Shown here piece after piece: positions 1-8,624 of a stretch of DNA of 46,646 bases. The translations under genes were made by a program, and so were the position numbers. Below the pieces are notes generated by a model, which was not told the DNA's origin, ran no database searches, and was given only the letters and a program-made list of their open reading frames with translations. This DNA is from Oscillospiraceae bacterium (GTDB taxonomy: Bacteria; Bacillota; Clostridia; Oscillospirales; Ruminococcaceae): NCBI GenBank assembly GCA_900770195.1, contig CAAGJI010000037.1:1-46646 (forward strand), read 5' to 3'. Position 1 is the stretch's first letter, and each line of letters opens with the position of its first letter.

Positions 1-176
1 AAACCTCTCAGTCAGCTAAAGCTGACAGCTCTCCTTAAAAGGAGAGCCTTATATTCTACATTTTTTCATAAAACAAATAAATATTTTTAAAAATTGATTT
101 CCGTGTTTTTTTTTCCACAAAAACAAGTGGTATGTTGCTGTTTAAATGAGAAATTCCTCACTCCTAATTATTAATA
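1..176. repeat. Dispersed palindromic repeat, one end cut by the window edge
   Basis: This gene-free stretch opens with two back-to-back palindromes: GTCAGC/GCTGAC around a 4-base loop, then GCTCTCC/GGAGAGC around TTAAAA. Downstream are AAAATTGATTTCCGT (90-104), a small CCAC/GTGG hairpin (about 119-133) and an AATGAGAAATT-like end near 145-160. The CTCTCC/GGAGAG palindrome and the 15-mer recur in inverted orientation at 46525-46569. The AATGAGAAATT end resembles the terminal repeat of the element at 10731-11023. No ORF is present, so it looks like a non-autonomous intergenic repeat. The exact boundary on the left is outside the window. Confidence 0.6.
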
Positions 177-180
177 TATT

Positions 181-1047
181 TTACTTATAAATATCAGTAA
201 ATTCGGATACCTGATTTTTTATATAATCGGAATATTTTTCTTCAATTTTAATACCGCTGACATTTCCGCCACCCAATGTATGTTCCAAAAAAATTATTCC
301 GTCTGATTCTGAAAGACTTATATCTTTGTAAAACAACCTGTCGGCTGATATAATACAGATTCTGTAACTGCAATCAACATCTTCTGTGGATAAAGATATA
401 TCATCTGCTTTTGTATCATAATATTTTTCTATATCAAATAAAACATCCTTATCAAAATTGCATTCGTATTTGATTGATGAACCTTTTTTCGAATCATAGA
501 ATGAAATATATGATTCCATATCAGTTTTGTTGTGATAATAGTTATTTATGGCTGAAACATCTTTTTTATCTGCATATAAATCCCCTTGAACTGAATAAAT
601 ATCGTAACTGCTGTCACTTTTTAGCAAGTATATGTCTATATATGATGCTGATTCTTCGTATGTAACAATTGCACCAACTTTTTTTGCTTTATCAATGTCA
701 ACATCTCCGCCAAAATCAAGTCTTTCAAGATATTTTCCATTGTAATTAAAGCCTTTTTTACTCCATTCAGGATTTTTGTCAGCATAAATTTTATTTTCTA
801 TTTTATAAAAATCAGCTTGTTTTTTTGCATTGGTAACTATTCCGACAGTTAAAGGAAGAATGAAAAAAACTGTTCCGATTATTCCGCATATTATTGTAAA
901 TACTTTTAATACAACAGGAAACTTTTTCTTTTTTTTCGACAAAACAATCCACACAACAATCATTGTAACGGAAGCAATTAAATTTAAAAGACCTGCCAAA
1001 AGAACAATAAGAAATATTACTGCAAGAAACATTGAAATAAATATCAT
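181..1047 (-). CDS. Hypothetical membrane-anchored protein
   Basis: A 288-residue protein that I do not recognise. Two hydrophobic segments lie at about residues 3-36 and 45-70, separated by a Lys-rich loop (SKKKKK). The remaining ~215 residues are polar, rich in Asp, Lys, Ser and Tyr, and probably lie outside the membrane as one folded domain. There are no catalytic motifs or lipobox. The start ATG overlaps the stop of the upstream MATE gene as ATGA (1044-1047), so the two genes are almost certainly co-transcribed and translationally coupled. A role beside the exporter is inference from that arrangement only. Confidence 0.6.
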   Translation of the reverse strand: MIFISMFLAVIFLIVLLAGLLNLIASVTMIVVWIVLSKKKKKFPVVLKVFTIICGIIGTVFFILPLTVGIVTNAKKQADFYKIENKIYADKNPEWSKKGFNYNGKYLERLDFGGDVDIDKAKKVGAIVTYEESASYIDIYLLKSDSSYDIYSVQGDLYADKKDVSAINNYYHNKTDMESYISFYDSKKGSSIKYECNFDKDVLFDIEKYYDTKADDISLSTEDVDCSYRICIISADRLFYKDISLSESDGIIFLEHTLGGGNVSGIKIEEKYSDYIKNQVSEFTDIYK

Positions 1048-2375
1048 ATTTTAATCTCCGAACTTTTATTTTTTCTGAAATATTTTTTATAGAGAAAAAA
1101 TCCACTGAAACTTGTTATGGCTTCCGTTACAGGAAAAGTAAACCAGAACCATTTCAATCCAAATCTTGAAAAAACATATGCAAGAGGAACAAAAAGAACT
1201 ATTGTTCTTAAAACTGTTAAAAGTGAACTTATAACAGGGTGTTCTGTTGCCTGAAAGAAAACAGGAAAAATAAGAGATGTTACTATTCCGAGAAAACTTA
1301 TTCCGACTATTTTTAATCCCCACGAACCAATTCTTATAACTTCGGGGTCAGATGTGAAAACACCAAGCATTTGTGACGGAATTGCCCAGAAACATATCGT
1401 TCCTGTAAACATAAGTGCAGTTCCGAGAATGATTGAAACAATAAGGGTTTTACTGCATCGTTTCATTTCATTTCTTGCATAATTAAAGCTTAAAACAGGC
1501 ACTATACAAGTTTGTAATGCACCAAGAGGAATAAAGAAAATTGTCTGCCATTTATAATATAATCCAAGTGCTGTAACAGCCTGATCTGAAAATCCGGCAA
1601 GAATCATATTAAGACCAAATATATAAAAAGTATAAGCTGACTGCATAAGAATGTTAGGAAATCCCATACGGAAAATATCTTTTATATGATGATAAAATTT
1701 AAAAAGATGAGGAGGTTTTACAACAGCTTTGTACATTACTATTAAAGCTGCTGCGATTTGTCCGACAACTGTTGCAATTGCCGCACCTGCTATTCCAAGT
1801 TTTGGAAATCCCCAATATCCGAAAATAAGAAGCGGATCAAGAATTATATTTATGACTGCACCAATAATTTGTGCAACCATAGGCAATTTCATATGTCCAT
1901 CTGCCTGATGAATTTTTGTCCAGCTGCTTTCCGCAAAAAGTCCTATACTGAAAACACAAACAATTTTCCCGTAAATTACAGACTGTTTTATTATATCAGC
2001 TGAATTTGTCTGAAGTTTTACATAAAAAGGTATAACAAACCACATTACAACCGCAAAAAGAAACCACATAACAAGTGAAAGCGGTGTTCCTATTCCTGCA
2101 AGTTCTTTTGATTTTTTTAATTTTCCAAGTCCGTTATATTTTGCTATACCTGTATTGATTCCAACACCTGTACCAACTGCAATTGCAATCATAAGAAGTT
2201 GTATAGGATAAATTATTGAAAGTGCAGTCAATCCGTTTTCACTGCATTTTCCTACAAAAAGGCTGTCTATTATGTTATATAATGCCTGTATAAGCTGTGC
2301 AAGGACAACAGGAGGTGCAAGCCTTAAAAGTATTTTTGTTATGTTGTCTTTTCCGAAATCTATTTCTTTTTTCAT
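1044..2375 (-). CDS. MATE-family multidrug/Na+ antiporter
   Basis: A 443-residue polytopic protein of the MATE family, which exports drugs or metabolites in exchange for Na+ or H+. It reads as about twelve hydrophobic helices in two similar halves, opening with the family-like stretch ITKILLRLAPPVVLAQLIQA and the early IDSLFVGK motif. Length is normal for the family (about 440-460). The reading frame extends upstream to a TTG at 2426, but the ATG at 2375 is preceded by AAGGA at about 8 bases, so I start there. It leads a two-gene unit with the membrane protein that overlaps its stop. The substrate cannot be told from sequence. Confidence 0.85.
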   Translation of the reverse strand: MKKEIDFGKDNITKILLRLAPPVVLAQLIQALYNIIDSLFVGKCSENGLTALSIIYPIQLLMIAIAVGTGVGINTGIAKYNGLGKLKKSKELAGIGTPLSLVMWFLFAVVMWFVIPFYVKLQTNSADIIKQSVIYGKIVCVFSIGLFAESSWTKIHQADGHMKLPMVAQIIGAVINIILDPLLIFGYWGFPKLGIAGAAIATVVGQIAAALIVMYKAVVKPPHLFKFYHHIKDIFRMGFPNILMQSAYTFYIFGLNMILAGFSDQAVTALGLYYKWQTIFFIPLGALQTCIVPVLSFNYARNEMKRCSKTLIVSIILGTALMFTGTICFWAIPSQMLGVFTSDPEVIRIGSWGLKIVGISFLGIVTSLIFPVFFQATEHPVISSLLTVLRTIVLFVPLAYVFSRFGLKWFWFTFPVTEAITSFSGFFLYKKYFRKNKSSEIKI

Positions 2376-2453
2376 ATCTGTTTCCTTCTTTTTTACGCTG
2401 TCAGCATTGATTAACTTGATTTTCAAGGTTTTTCAAGCTCAAAACTGTTTTTT

Positions 2454-2459
2454 ATTATA
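2454..2459 (-). promoter_or_regulatory. Probable extended -10 promoter of the MATE operon
   Basis: On the minus strand TATAAT is preceded by TGA, giving the extended -10 form TGNTATAAT. It lies about 80 bases upstream of the chosen MATE start. No good -35 hexamer was seen at 16-18 bases. The region 2480-2640 is otherwise AT-rich with no ORF. Confidence 0.4.
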
Positions 2460-2649
2460 TCAGATAATTATGTAATATCATTTGAAATATAATTACATAA
2501 TTATAAAACATATTTTTTAATGAGGAGTAAAAAAATAGAAAGAAGCGTATCGCTAAAGTAAAGTCACCCACGCTATCATAGTAATTCTTCATTCCCTTTT
2601 TTTATTAAAAAAAGCTTTTTCAAATTCAAAAAAAATTATTATTTTTCTC

Positions 2650-2679
2650 TTTACAATCAGCATAAAAATGTGGTATAAT
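2650..2679 (+). promoter_or_regulatory. Sigma-A promoter of the dehydratase-activase operon
   Basis: TTTACA (2650-2655) and TATAAT (2674-2679) are separated by 18 bases. Transcription would start near 2686, about 30 bases before the ATG at 2717, with the ribosome site GGAGG at 2706-2710. The rest of the 2376-2649 gap holds only AT-rich sequence, including AGCG/CGCT fragments around 2544-2574 with no clear fold. Confidence 0.7.
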
Positions 2680-2716
2680 GTAGTGAAACACTAAAAATGA
2701 AAACGGAGGAAAAAAT

Positions 2717-5650
2717 ATGGAAAACAAAAAATTTCTTCTTGGAATAGATGTAGGTTCAACGACTGTTAAAACGGTTGTTCTGAATGAAAAATATGAGATA
2801 CTTCATTCAGATTATAAAAGACATTTTTCTAAAATAAAAGAAGCTATAACAACCCAGCTTCAAAATATAGATAAATTATTTCCGAACGCAGTTTTTTCAA
2901 TGGCAATAACAGGTTCAGCAGGTCTTGGACTTGCTGAAAGTGCAGGACTTTCTTTTGTTCAGGAAGTTCACGCTGCATTTTTAGCTGTACACAAGAAAAA
3001 TCCGAAAACTGATGTTGTTATTGAACTTGGCGGTGAAGATGCAAAAATTCTTTTCTTAACAGGCGGAACAGAACAGCGAATGAACGGTTCATGTGCAGGC
3101 GGAACAGGTGCGTTTATCGACCAGATGGCAACACTCCTCGATATTTCGGCAGATGAAATGGACGAGATGTCGGAAAGAGCCGAAAAACTTTATCCTATTG
3201 CCTCAAGATGCGGTGTTTTTGCAAAATCAGATATACAGCCGCTTTTAAATCAGGGTGCAAGAAGAGAAGATATTGCCGCAAGTATTTTTCAGGCTGTCGT
3301 TGAACAGACTGTTTCAGGACTTGCACAGGGAAGAAAAATTGAAGGCAATGTTTTATTCCTCGGCGGTCCTCTGTCGTTTTTAAAGGGTCTTAGAAAGGCT
3401 TTCACAGATACTTTGAACCTTGATGAAGAACATGCCTGTTTTCCCAAAGAAGCACCCGTTTATGTTGCACTTGGAAGTGCATTATATGCAGAAGAAAGCG
3501 GCGACACGCTTTCAGTAAAAGATATTTTTTCAAAACTTGAAAATGCAAAAGAATCAGACGGAAGAATAACAGAACCTCCGCTTTTTGAATCAGAATCGGA
3601 ATACAGGAAGTTTGTTTCAGAACATGAATCTTTCAACATTCCACGAGGACACCTCGAAAAATATAAAGGTAAGGCATATCTTGGATTTGATGCAGGTTCA
3701 ACAACAACAAAAGCTGTTTTAATTGCCCCTGACGGAACTTTGCTTTATAGTTACTATTCACAGAATAAAGGTCAGCCACTTGACAGAATACACGCCATTT
3801 TAACGGAAATATATGCAAGGAAAAATCCTGAACTTGAAATAGCCGGTTCAGCGGTTACAGGTTACGGTGAAGACCTTATAAAGGCAGGTTTCAGCGTTGA
3901 CAGAGGTATTGTTGAAACTGTTGCACACTATAAAGCTGCAAAATTTTTCTGTCCTGATGTTGATTTTATTATGGATATAGGCGGGCAGGATATTAAATGT
4001 TTTAAGATAAAAAATAACACAATCGACAGCATTATGCTTAATGAAGCATGCAGTTCGGGTTGCGGTTCATTTATTCAGACATTTGCGGCGGCACTTGGTT
4101 ATACAATTGCAGATTTTGCAAAACTCGGAATATTTGCAAAAGCACCTGTAAATCTTGGTTCAAGATGCACTGTATTTATGAATTCAAGTGTTAAACAGGC
4201 ACAAAAAGACGGTGCAACAGTTGAAGATATTTCAGCAGGTCTTTCAAAGTCAATAATTAAAAATGCGATTTATAAAGTTATAAGAGCAAATTCTCCTGAT
4301 GACCTTGGAAAACACGTTGTTGTACAGGGCGGAACTTTCCTGAATGATGCTGTTTTAAGGGCATTTGAACTTGAAATGGGAAGAACGGTTGTACGTCCGG
4401 CAATTTCAGGACTTATGGGTGCATTTGGCTGTGCTTTGTATGCAAAAGAACAGAATATTGAAAAATCAACTTTAATTTCTCCTGAAGAACTTAAAAATTT
4501 TGAATATACTTCAAAAAATGCGAACTGCAACGGCTGTACAGCAAAATGCAGTCTTAACATAATACGTTTCAGCAATGGTCAGAGATTTATTTCCGGAAAC
4601 AGATGTGAAAAGGGTGCGGGAATAAAAAGCACAAACGATGTTCCTTGTCTTTATGAATATGCATATGATTCAATTATAAATTACGGAAAAGATGCAAAAA
4701 AGGTTGAAAATCCAAAAGCAAGAGTCGGAATACCGAGAGCATTGAGTTTCTATGAACAGATACCATTCTGGCATACTTTTTTCACAAACCTTGGTTTTGA
4801 AGTTGTTTATTCAGAAGAAAGTTCAAGAAATACTTATTTCAAAGGTCAGCAGACAATTCCGTCTGATACGGTTTGTTATCCTGCAAAACTTACACACGGA
4901 CATATAGAAAGTTTGCTTGAAAAGAATGTTGATTTTATTTTCTATCCTTGTATGAGTTACAATATGGACGAAGGAGAAAACGATAATCATTATAATTGTC
5001 CTGTTGTTGCATATTATCCTGAACTTTTAAAGGCAAACAACAGCCGTTTGACAGATGATAATTTTATGTATCCATATATGGATATAAGCATAAGAAAAAA
5101 TGTTGTTGATGTTATGGCAAAGAGCCTTAAAAAGTATGGTGTAAATAAAAAAATGACATCATATGCGGTTGACCTTGCATATGATGCACTTGAAAAACAT
5201 CATCAGGATATTGCTGCAAAGGCACAGGAAATAATTGCACTTGCAAGAAAAGAAAACAGAGGTATTATCGTTCTTGCAGGCAGACCTTACCACATTGATA
5301 AAGAAATAAATCACGGTATACACAAGCTTATAACAAGTCTTGGACTTGCGGTTGTAACAGAAGACAGCGTTGCAAGGCTTGTACATACTCCAAAACTTCA
5401 CGTTCTTAATCAGTGGACATATCATTCAAGACTTTACAAAGCAGCTTCATACGTTACTACACAACCTGATATGCAGCTTATACAGCTTGTTTCGTTCGGC
5501 TGCGGAATTGATGCGATAACAACTGATGAAGTCCGTTCGATACTTGAATCAAAAGGTAAATTATATACTCAGCTTAAAATTGATGAAATAAGCAATCTTG
5601 GAGCTGTCAAAATAAGACTCAGAAGTCTTGTTGCTGCAATGGGAAAATAA
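2717..5650 (+). CDS. Acyl-CoA dehydratase activase-related protein (tandem ASKHA ATPase plus DUF2229-like)
   Basis: A 977-residue protein of the BadF/BadG/HgdC activase family, which uses ATP hydrolysis and a bridging [4Fe-4S] cluster to inject an electron into 2-hydroxyacyl-CoA dehydratase-type enzymes. Two ATPase domains are visible: about 5-270 (LLGIDVGSTTVKTVVL; NGSCAGGTGAFIDQMA; SRCGVFAKSD) and about 320-590 (YLGFDAGSTTTKAVLI; NEACSSGCGSFIQTFA; SRCTVFMNSSV). Each carries the two Cys positions expected for cluster binding. The C-terminal ~370 residues start with a CNGC-x3-C cluster and then look like the DUF2229 domain (RVGIPRALSFYEQIPFW). Relatives are often fused to a D-type subunit in one ~1400-residue chain; here that part is the next gene. 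The physiological substrate is unknown. Confidence 0.85.
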   Translation: MENKKFLLGIDVGSTTVKTVVLNEKYEILHSDYKRHFSKIKEAITTQLQNIDKLFPNAVFSMAITGSAGLGLAESAGLSFVQEVHAAFLAVHKKNPKTDVVIELGGEDAKILFLTGGTEQRMNGSCAGGTGAFIDQMATLLDISADEMDEMSERAEKLYPIASRCGVFAKSDIQPLLNQGARREDIAASIFQAVVEQTVSGLAQGRKIEGNVLFLGGPLSFLKGLRKAFTDTLNLDEEHACFPKEAPVYVALGSALYAEESGDTLSVKDIFSKLENAKESDGRITEPPLFESESEYRKFVSEHESFNIPRGHLEKYKGKAYLGFDAGSTTTKAVLIAPDGTLLYSYYSQNKGQPLDRIHAILTEIYARKNPELEIAGSAVTGYGEDLIKAGFSVDRGIVETVAHYKAAKFFCPDVDFIMDIGGQDIKCFKIKNNTIDSIMLNEACSSGCGSFIQTFAAALGYTIADFAKLGIFAKAPVNLGSRCTVFMNSSVKQAQKDGATVEDISAGLSKSIIKNAIYKVIRANSPDDLGKHVVVQGGTFLNDAVLRAFELEMGRTVVRPAISGLMGAFGCALYAKEQNIEKSTLISPEELKNFEYTSKNANCNGCTAKCSLNIIRFSNGQRFISGNRCEKGAGIKSTNDVPCLYEYAYDSIINYGKDAKKVENPKARVGIPRALSFYEQIPFWHTFFTNLGFEVVYSEESSRNTYFKGQQTIPSDTVCYPAKLTHGHIESLLEKNVDFIFYPCMSYNMDEGENDNHYNCPVVAYYPELLKANNSRLTDDNFMYPYMDISIRKNVVDVMAKSLKKYGVNKKMTSYAVDLAYDALEKHHQDIAAKAQEIIALARKENRGIIVLAGRPYHIDKEINHGIHKLITSLGLAVVTEDSVARLVHTPKLHVLNQWTYHSRLYKAASYVTTQPDMQLIQLVSFGCGIDAITTDEVRSILESKGKLYTQLKIDEISNLGAVKIRLRSLVAAMGK

Positions 5651-5675
5651 TCTGCTGCTGCGAAAGGAAAGAAAA

Positions 5676-6905
5676 ATGGTAAAATTTACGGAAGAAATGA
5701 AAAAGACGCATACAATTCTTATACCTAATATGCTTCCTGTTCATTTTAAACTTATGATAGAAGTTTTCAGAAATTACGGTTACAATATGGTTCTTCTTGA
5801 ATCAACCTCAAAAACTGTTATGGAAGAAGGACTTAAAAATGTACATAATGATACCTGTTATCCTGCGTTGCTTGTTATAGGTCAGTTTATGGAGGCACTT
5901 AAAAGCGGTAAATATGACCCGAATAAAACAGCTCTTTTAATCACACAGACAGGCGGCGGATGCAGAGCGTCAAACTATATACATCTTTTAAGAAAATGTA
6001 TGGATGCACATTTTCCGCAAGTTCCTGTTATATCTTTGAATTTCAGCGGACTTGAAAAAGACAGTGCATTTAAAATAACGCCAAAACTCGGCATAGAATT
6101 GCTTTATGCTGTACTTTACGGCGATATGCTTATGACGCTTAAAAATCAGTGTCTGCCTTATGAAATAAATAAGGGCGACACAATGAAAGTTGTTGAAAAG
6201 TGGCAGGAAAAACTAAGCAAACTTTTCAGAGAAGGTAATATTATTTCTGAAAAGCCAAGCAAAAAAATATACAGGGAAATTATAAAAGATTTTTCAGCAA
6301 TTAAAAGAACAAAGGAAAAGAAAATAAAAGTCGGAATAATAGGCGAAATTTACGTTAAATATTCACCTCTTGCAAACAATCATCTTGAAGATTTTCTTAT
6401 TTCAGAAGGTTGCGAACCGGTGCTTCCTATGCTTCTTGAATTTGTTCTTTATTGTACAGTAACCGCACAGGTTAACCATAAATTATATGGTCATTCGCTG
6501 AAAAGTGCCGAAATAATGCATATAGCTTATAATATTTTGCATAAAGAACTTATGAATATGATAAAAGTTATGAAAGAAAGCGAATTTACACCGCCTCATG
6601 ACTTTGATTTGCTCAGAAAAGCCGCTGATAAATATATAAATCAGGGTGTTTGTATGGGCGAAGGCTGGATGATAACGGCTGAAATGGCTGTACTTGCTGA
6701 AACAGGTGTTGAAAATATCATATGTACACAGCCTTTTGGCTGTCTGCCTAATCATATTGTTGCAAAAGGTATGTCAAGAAAAATTAAAGAAACACACCCT
6801 TATGCAAATATAGTTGCGATAGATTATGACCCTGGTGCAACTAAGGTAAATCAGGAAAACAGAATAAAACTTATGCTTGCAAATGCAAAAATGCCGAAAA
6901 ATTAA
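5676..6905 (+). CDS. 2-hydroxyglutaryl-CoA dehydratase D-component-like protein
   Basis: A 409-residue protein resembling the D-component (HgdB/FldC-like) domain, which normally binds a [4Fe-4S] cluster as the electron acceptor of the activase. Conserved-looking stretches include NDTCYPALLVIGQF, GGGCRASNYIHLLRK, EGWMITAEMA and CTQPFGCLPNHIVAKG, the last with two Cys, plus DYDPGATKVNQENRI near the end. An upstream in-frame start at 5628 overlaps the activase gene, but the ATG at 5676 follows AAAGGAAAG at good spacing, so I use it. It lies 25 bases after the activase gene and completes the split version of the large fused activase proteins. Whether it is a true dehydratase subunit or a paralogue of other function is open. 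Confidence 0.82.
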   Translation: MVKFTEEMKKTHTILIPNMLPVHFKLMIEVFRNYGYNMVLLESTSKTVMEEGLKNVHNDTCYPALLVIGQFMEALKSGKYDPNKTALLITQTGGGCRASNYIHLLRKCMDAHFPQVPVISLNFSGLEKDSAFKITPKLGIELLYAVLYGDMLMTLKNQCLPYEINKGDTMKVVEKWQEKLSKLFREGNIISEKPSKKIYREIIKDFSAIKRTKEKKIKVGIIGEIYVKYSPLANNHLEDFLISEGCEPVLPMLLEFVLYCTVTAQVNHKLYGHSLKSAEIMHIAYNILHKELMNMIKVMKESEFTPPHDFDLLRKAADKYINQGVCMGEGWMITAEMAVLAETGVENIICTQPFGCLPNHIVAKGMSRKIKETHPYANIVAIDYDPGATKVNQENRIKLMLANAKMPKN

Positions 6906-6925
6906 TATACTCAGGAGGAAAAACA

Positions 6926-7432
6926 ATGACTTTATTCTTATGCGGATTTATGGGGTGCGGAAAAACTGCACTTTCAGAACAGCTTTCAAAAAAACTTTCC
7001 TGCGATTCAGTCGATATGGATGATTATATTGTTGAAAAAGCAGGAATGTCCATACCTGAAATATTTTCAAAATATGGCGAGAAGTATTTCAGGGAACTTG
7101 AAGAAAAAGCCGTACTTGAACTTCGTGACAGAGATGGTATAATTGCCTGCGGCGGCGGTACTATGCAGAATGATATTAATTCGGAAAATGCAAAGGAAAA
7201 AGGAGAGGTTATCTTTATTGACCAGACTTTTGAAACCTGCTATGGCAGAATAAAAGATGATAAAAACCGTCCTCTTGTTGTAAATAATTCAAAAAATGAA
7301 CTTGAAGCAATATATAACAGACGTGCTGAAATATACAAGAAAAATTCTTCAGTTAGCATAATTCCGGGGGATACTCCTGAAGAAACAGCTGATATAGTAA
7401 TTGCTGCACTGAAAGAAAAAGGAGTATTTTAA
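6926..7432 (+). CDS. aroK: Shikimate kinase
   Basis: A 168-residue P-loop kinase that phosphorylates shikimate at the 3-OH, the fifth step of the shikimate pathway. It has the Walker A GFMGCGKT at about residues 7-14, the substrate-binding DMDD near 31-34, FRELE near 57, the GGG turn in IACGGGTM near 77, and the lid region KDDKNRPLV near 110. Length is normal. GGAGG sits just before the ATG. It is 20 bases downstream of the D-component gene and 1 base before the amidohydrolase, so it is read as part of that operon, 10 kb away from aroB-aroA-aroC. Confidence 0.93.
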   Translation: MTLFLCGFMGCGKTALSEQLSKKLSCDSVDMDDYIVEKAGMSIPEIFSKYGEKYFRELEEKAVLELRDRDGIIACGGGTMQNDINSENAKEKGEVIFIDQTFETCYGRIKDDKNRPLVVNNSKNELEAIYNRRAEIYKKNSSVSIIPGDTPEETADIVIAALKEKGVF

Positions 7433-7433
7433 T

Positions 7434-8579
7434 ATGTTTATCTATAATGCAAAGATACTTACAATGCAGGCGGATAATGTTATTGAAAACGGATATGTTG
7501 AAATAGAAAAGGGGAAAATTATTTCCCTTGGAGAGGGTAATCCTGAATATATAGCGGATTCTGATATAGATGCAGGGGGTAAAACTTTACTACCTGGATT
7601 TATAGACTCACATACGCACCTTGGAATAATTGAAAATGGAATTGATTTCGAAGGCGATGACTGCAACGAATCAACAGACCCTTTTTCTCCTCAGCTTCGT
7701 GCAATTGACGGAATAAATCCTTTTGACTTTTGTTTTGAAGAAGCAAGAAAAAGAGGAATTACAACGGCGGTTGTATCTCCTGGAAGTGCTAATGCCTGCG
7801 GCGGAAGTATTGTTGCAATAAAAACGGCAGGAAACTGGATAGACAGAATGGTTGTAAAAACCGTTGCAATGAAATTTGCACTTGGTGAAAATCCTAAAAC
7901 TGTTTATAATGACAGAGATGAAACACCCGTTACAAGAATGGGAACTGTTTCAATAATTCGTGAAGGATTATATAAAGCAAAGCGTTATCTTGATGATATT
8001 CAGAAAGCGGAAGAAGATGAAGACGAGGCACTTCCTGAATATGATGCAAAATGTGAGGCACTTGTTCCACTTTTAAATGGCGAAATAGAGGCACATTTTC
8101 ATTGCCACAGGGCAGATGATATTCAAACGGCAATCAGAATTTCAAGGGAATTTCATCTGAAATGCGTTATAATTCACGGAACGGAAGGTTATAAAATAGC
8201 TGACGGACTTAGTTATTATAACGTTCCTGTTATTGCAGGTCCTATTCTTTGTGACAGATGTAAACCCGAAATGAAAGACCTTGATTTGAAAAATGCAGGA
8301 ATTTTATGGAAAAATGGTGTTAAGGTTGCACTTTGCACTGACCATACAGTTATACCGATACAATATCTCCCGCTTAGTGCGGCACTTGCTGTAAAAGGCG
8401 GTATGCCTTACAATGCGGCACTTCGTGCAATAACTTCAGATGCGGCACAGATTCTTGGAATAGCTGACAGGGTAGGAAGCATAGCGGTAGGACTTGATGC
8501 GGATTTACAGCTTTACAGTGGCGACCCGCTCGGTCTTGATGACCCTTGTCTTGTTATGGTAAAAGGCGAAATAATATAA
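7434..8579 (+). CDS. Amidohydrolase, imidazolonepropionase-like
   Basis: A 381-residue metal-dependent hydrolase of the amidohydrolase superfamily (COG1228-like). Metal-ligand motifs appear in the expected order: HTH in GFIDSHTHLGI (about residues 60-62), His residues in EAHFHCHR (about 217-221), HGTEGY (about 246), and the catalytic Asp in LCTDHT (about 301). N- and C-terminal beta-strand segments (YNAKILTMQAD and ADLQLYSGDPL) form the usual composite sandwich. Substrates in this group include imidazolones, prolidase-type dipeptides and other amides; none can be chosen. It is the last gene of the operon, starting 1 base after aroK, with its ribosome site inside aroK, and is followed by a hairpin terminator. 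Confidence 0.85.
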   Translation: MFIYNAKILTMQADNVIENGYVEIEKGKIISLGEGNPEYIADSDIDAGGKTLLPGFIDSHTHLGIIENGIDFEGDDCNESTDPFSPQLRAIDGINPFDFCFEEARKRGITTAVVSPGSANACGGSIVAIKTAGNWIDRMVVKTVAMKFALGENPKTVYNDRDETPVTRMGTVSIIREGLYKAKRYLDDIQKAEEDEDEALPEYDAKCEALVPLLNGEIEAHFHCHRADDIQTAIRISREFHLKCVIIHGTEGYKIADGLSYYNVPVIAGPILCDRCKPEMKDLDLKNAGILWKNGVKVALCTDHTVIPIQYLPLSAALAVKGGMPYNAALRAITSDAAQILGIADRVGSIAVGLDADLQLYSGDPLGLDDPCLVMVKGEII

Positions 8580-8585
8580 AAATAA

Positions 8586-8612
8586 GGAACTGTCTGACGG
8601 CAGTTCCTTTGA
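8586..8612. terminator. Hairpin terminator between convergent operons
   Basis: GGAACTG (8586-8592) pairs perfectly with CAGTTCC (8601-8607) around an 8-base loop, followed by TTTGAGTTT. It lies between the amidohydrolase stop and the convergent anti-sigma gene. A-rich sequence on its left flank could let it work in both directions. Confidence 0.7.
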
Positions 8613-8624
8613 GTTTAATTATGT

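Noticed and set aside
5628..5675. Upstream start of the D-component-like gene
   Set aside because: It overlaps the activase gene and has no ribosome site; AAAGGAAAG precedes the ATG at 5676.
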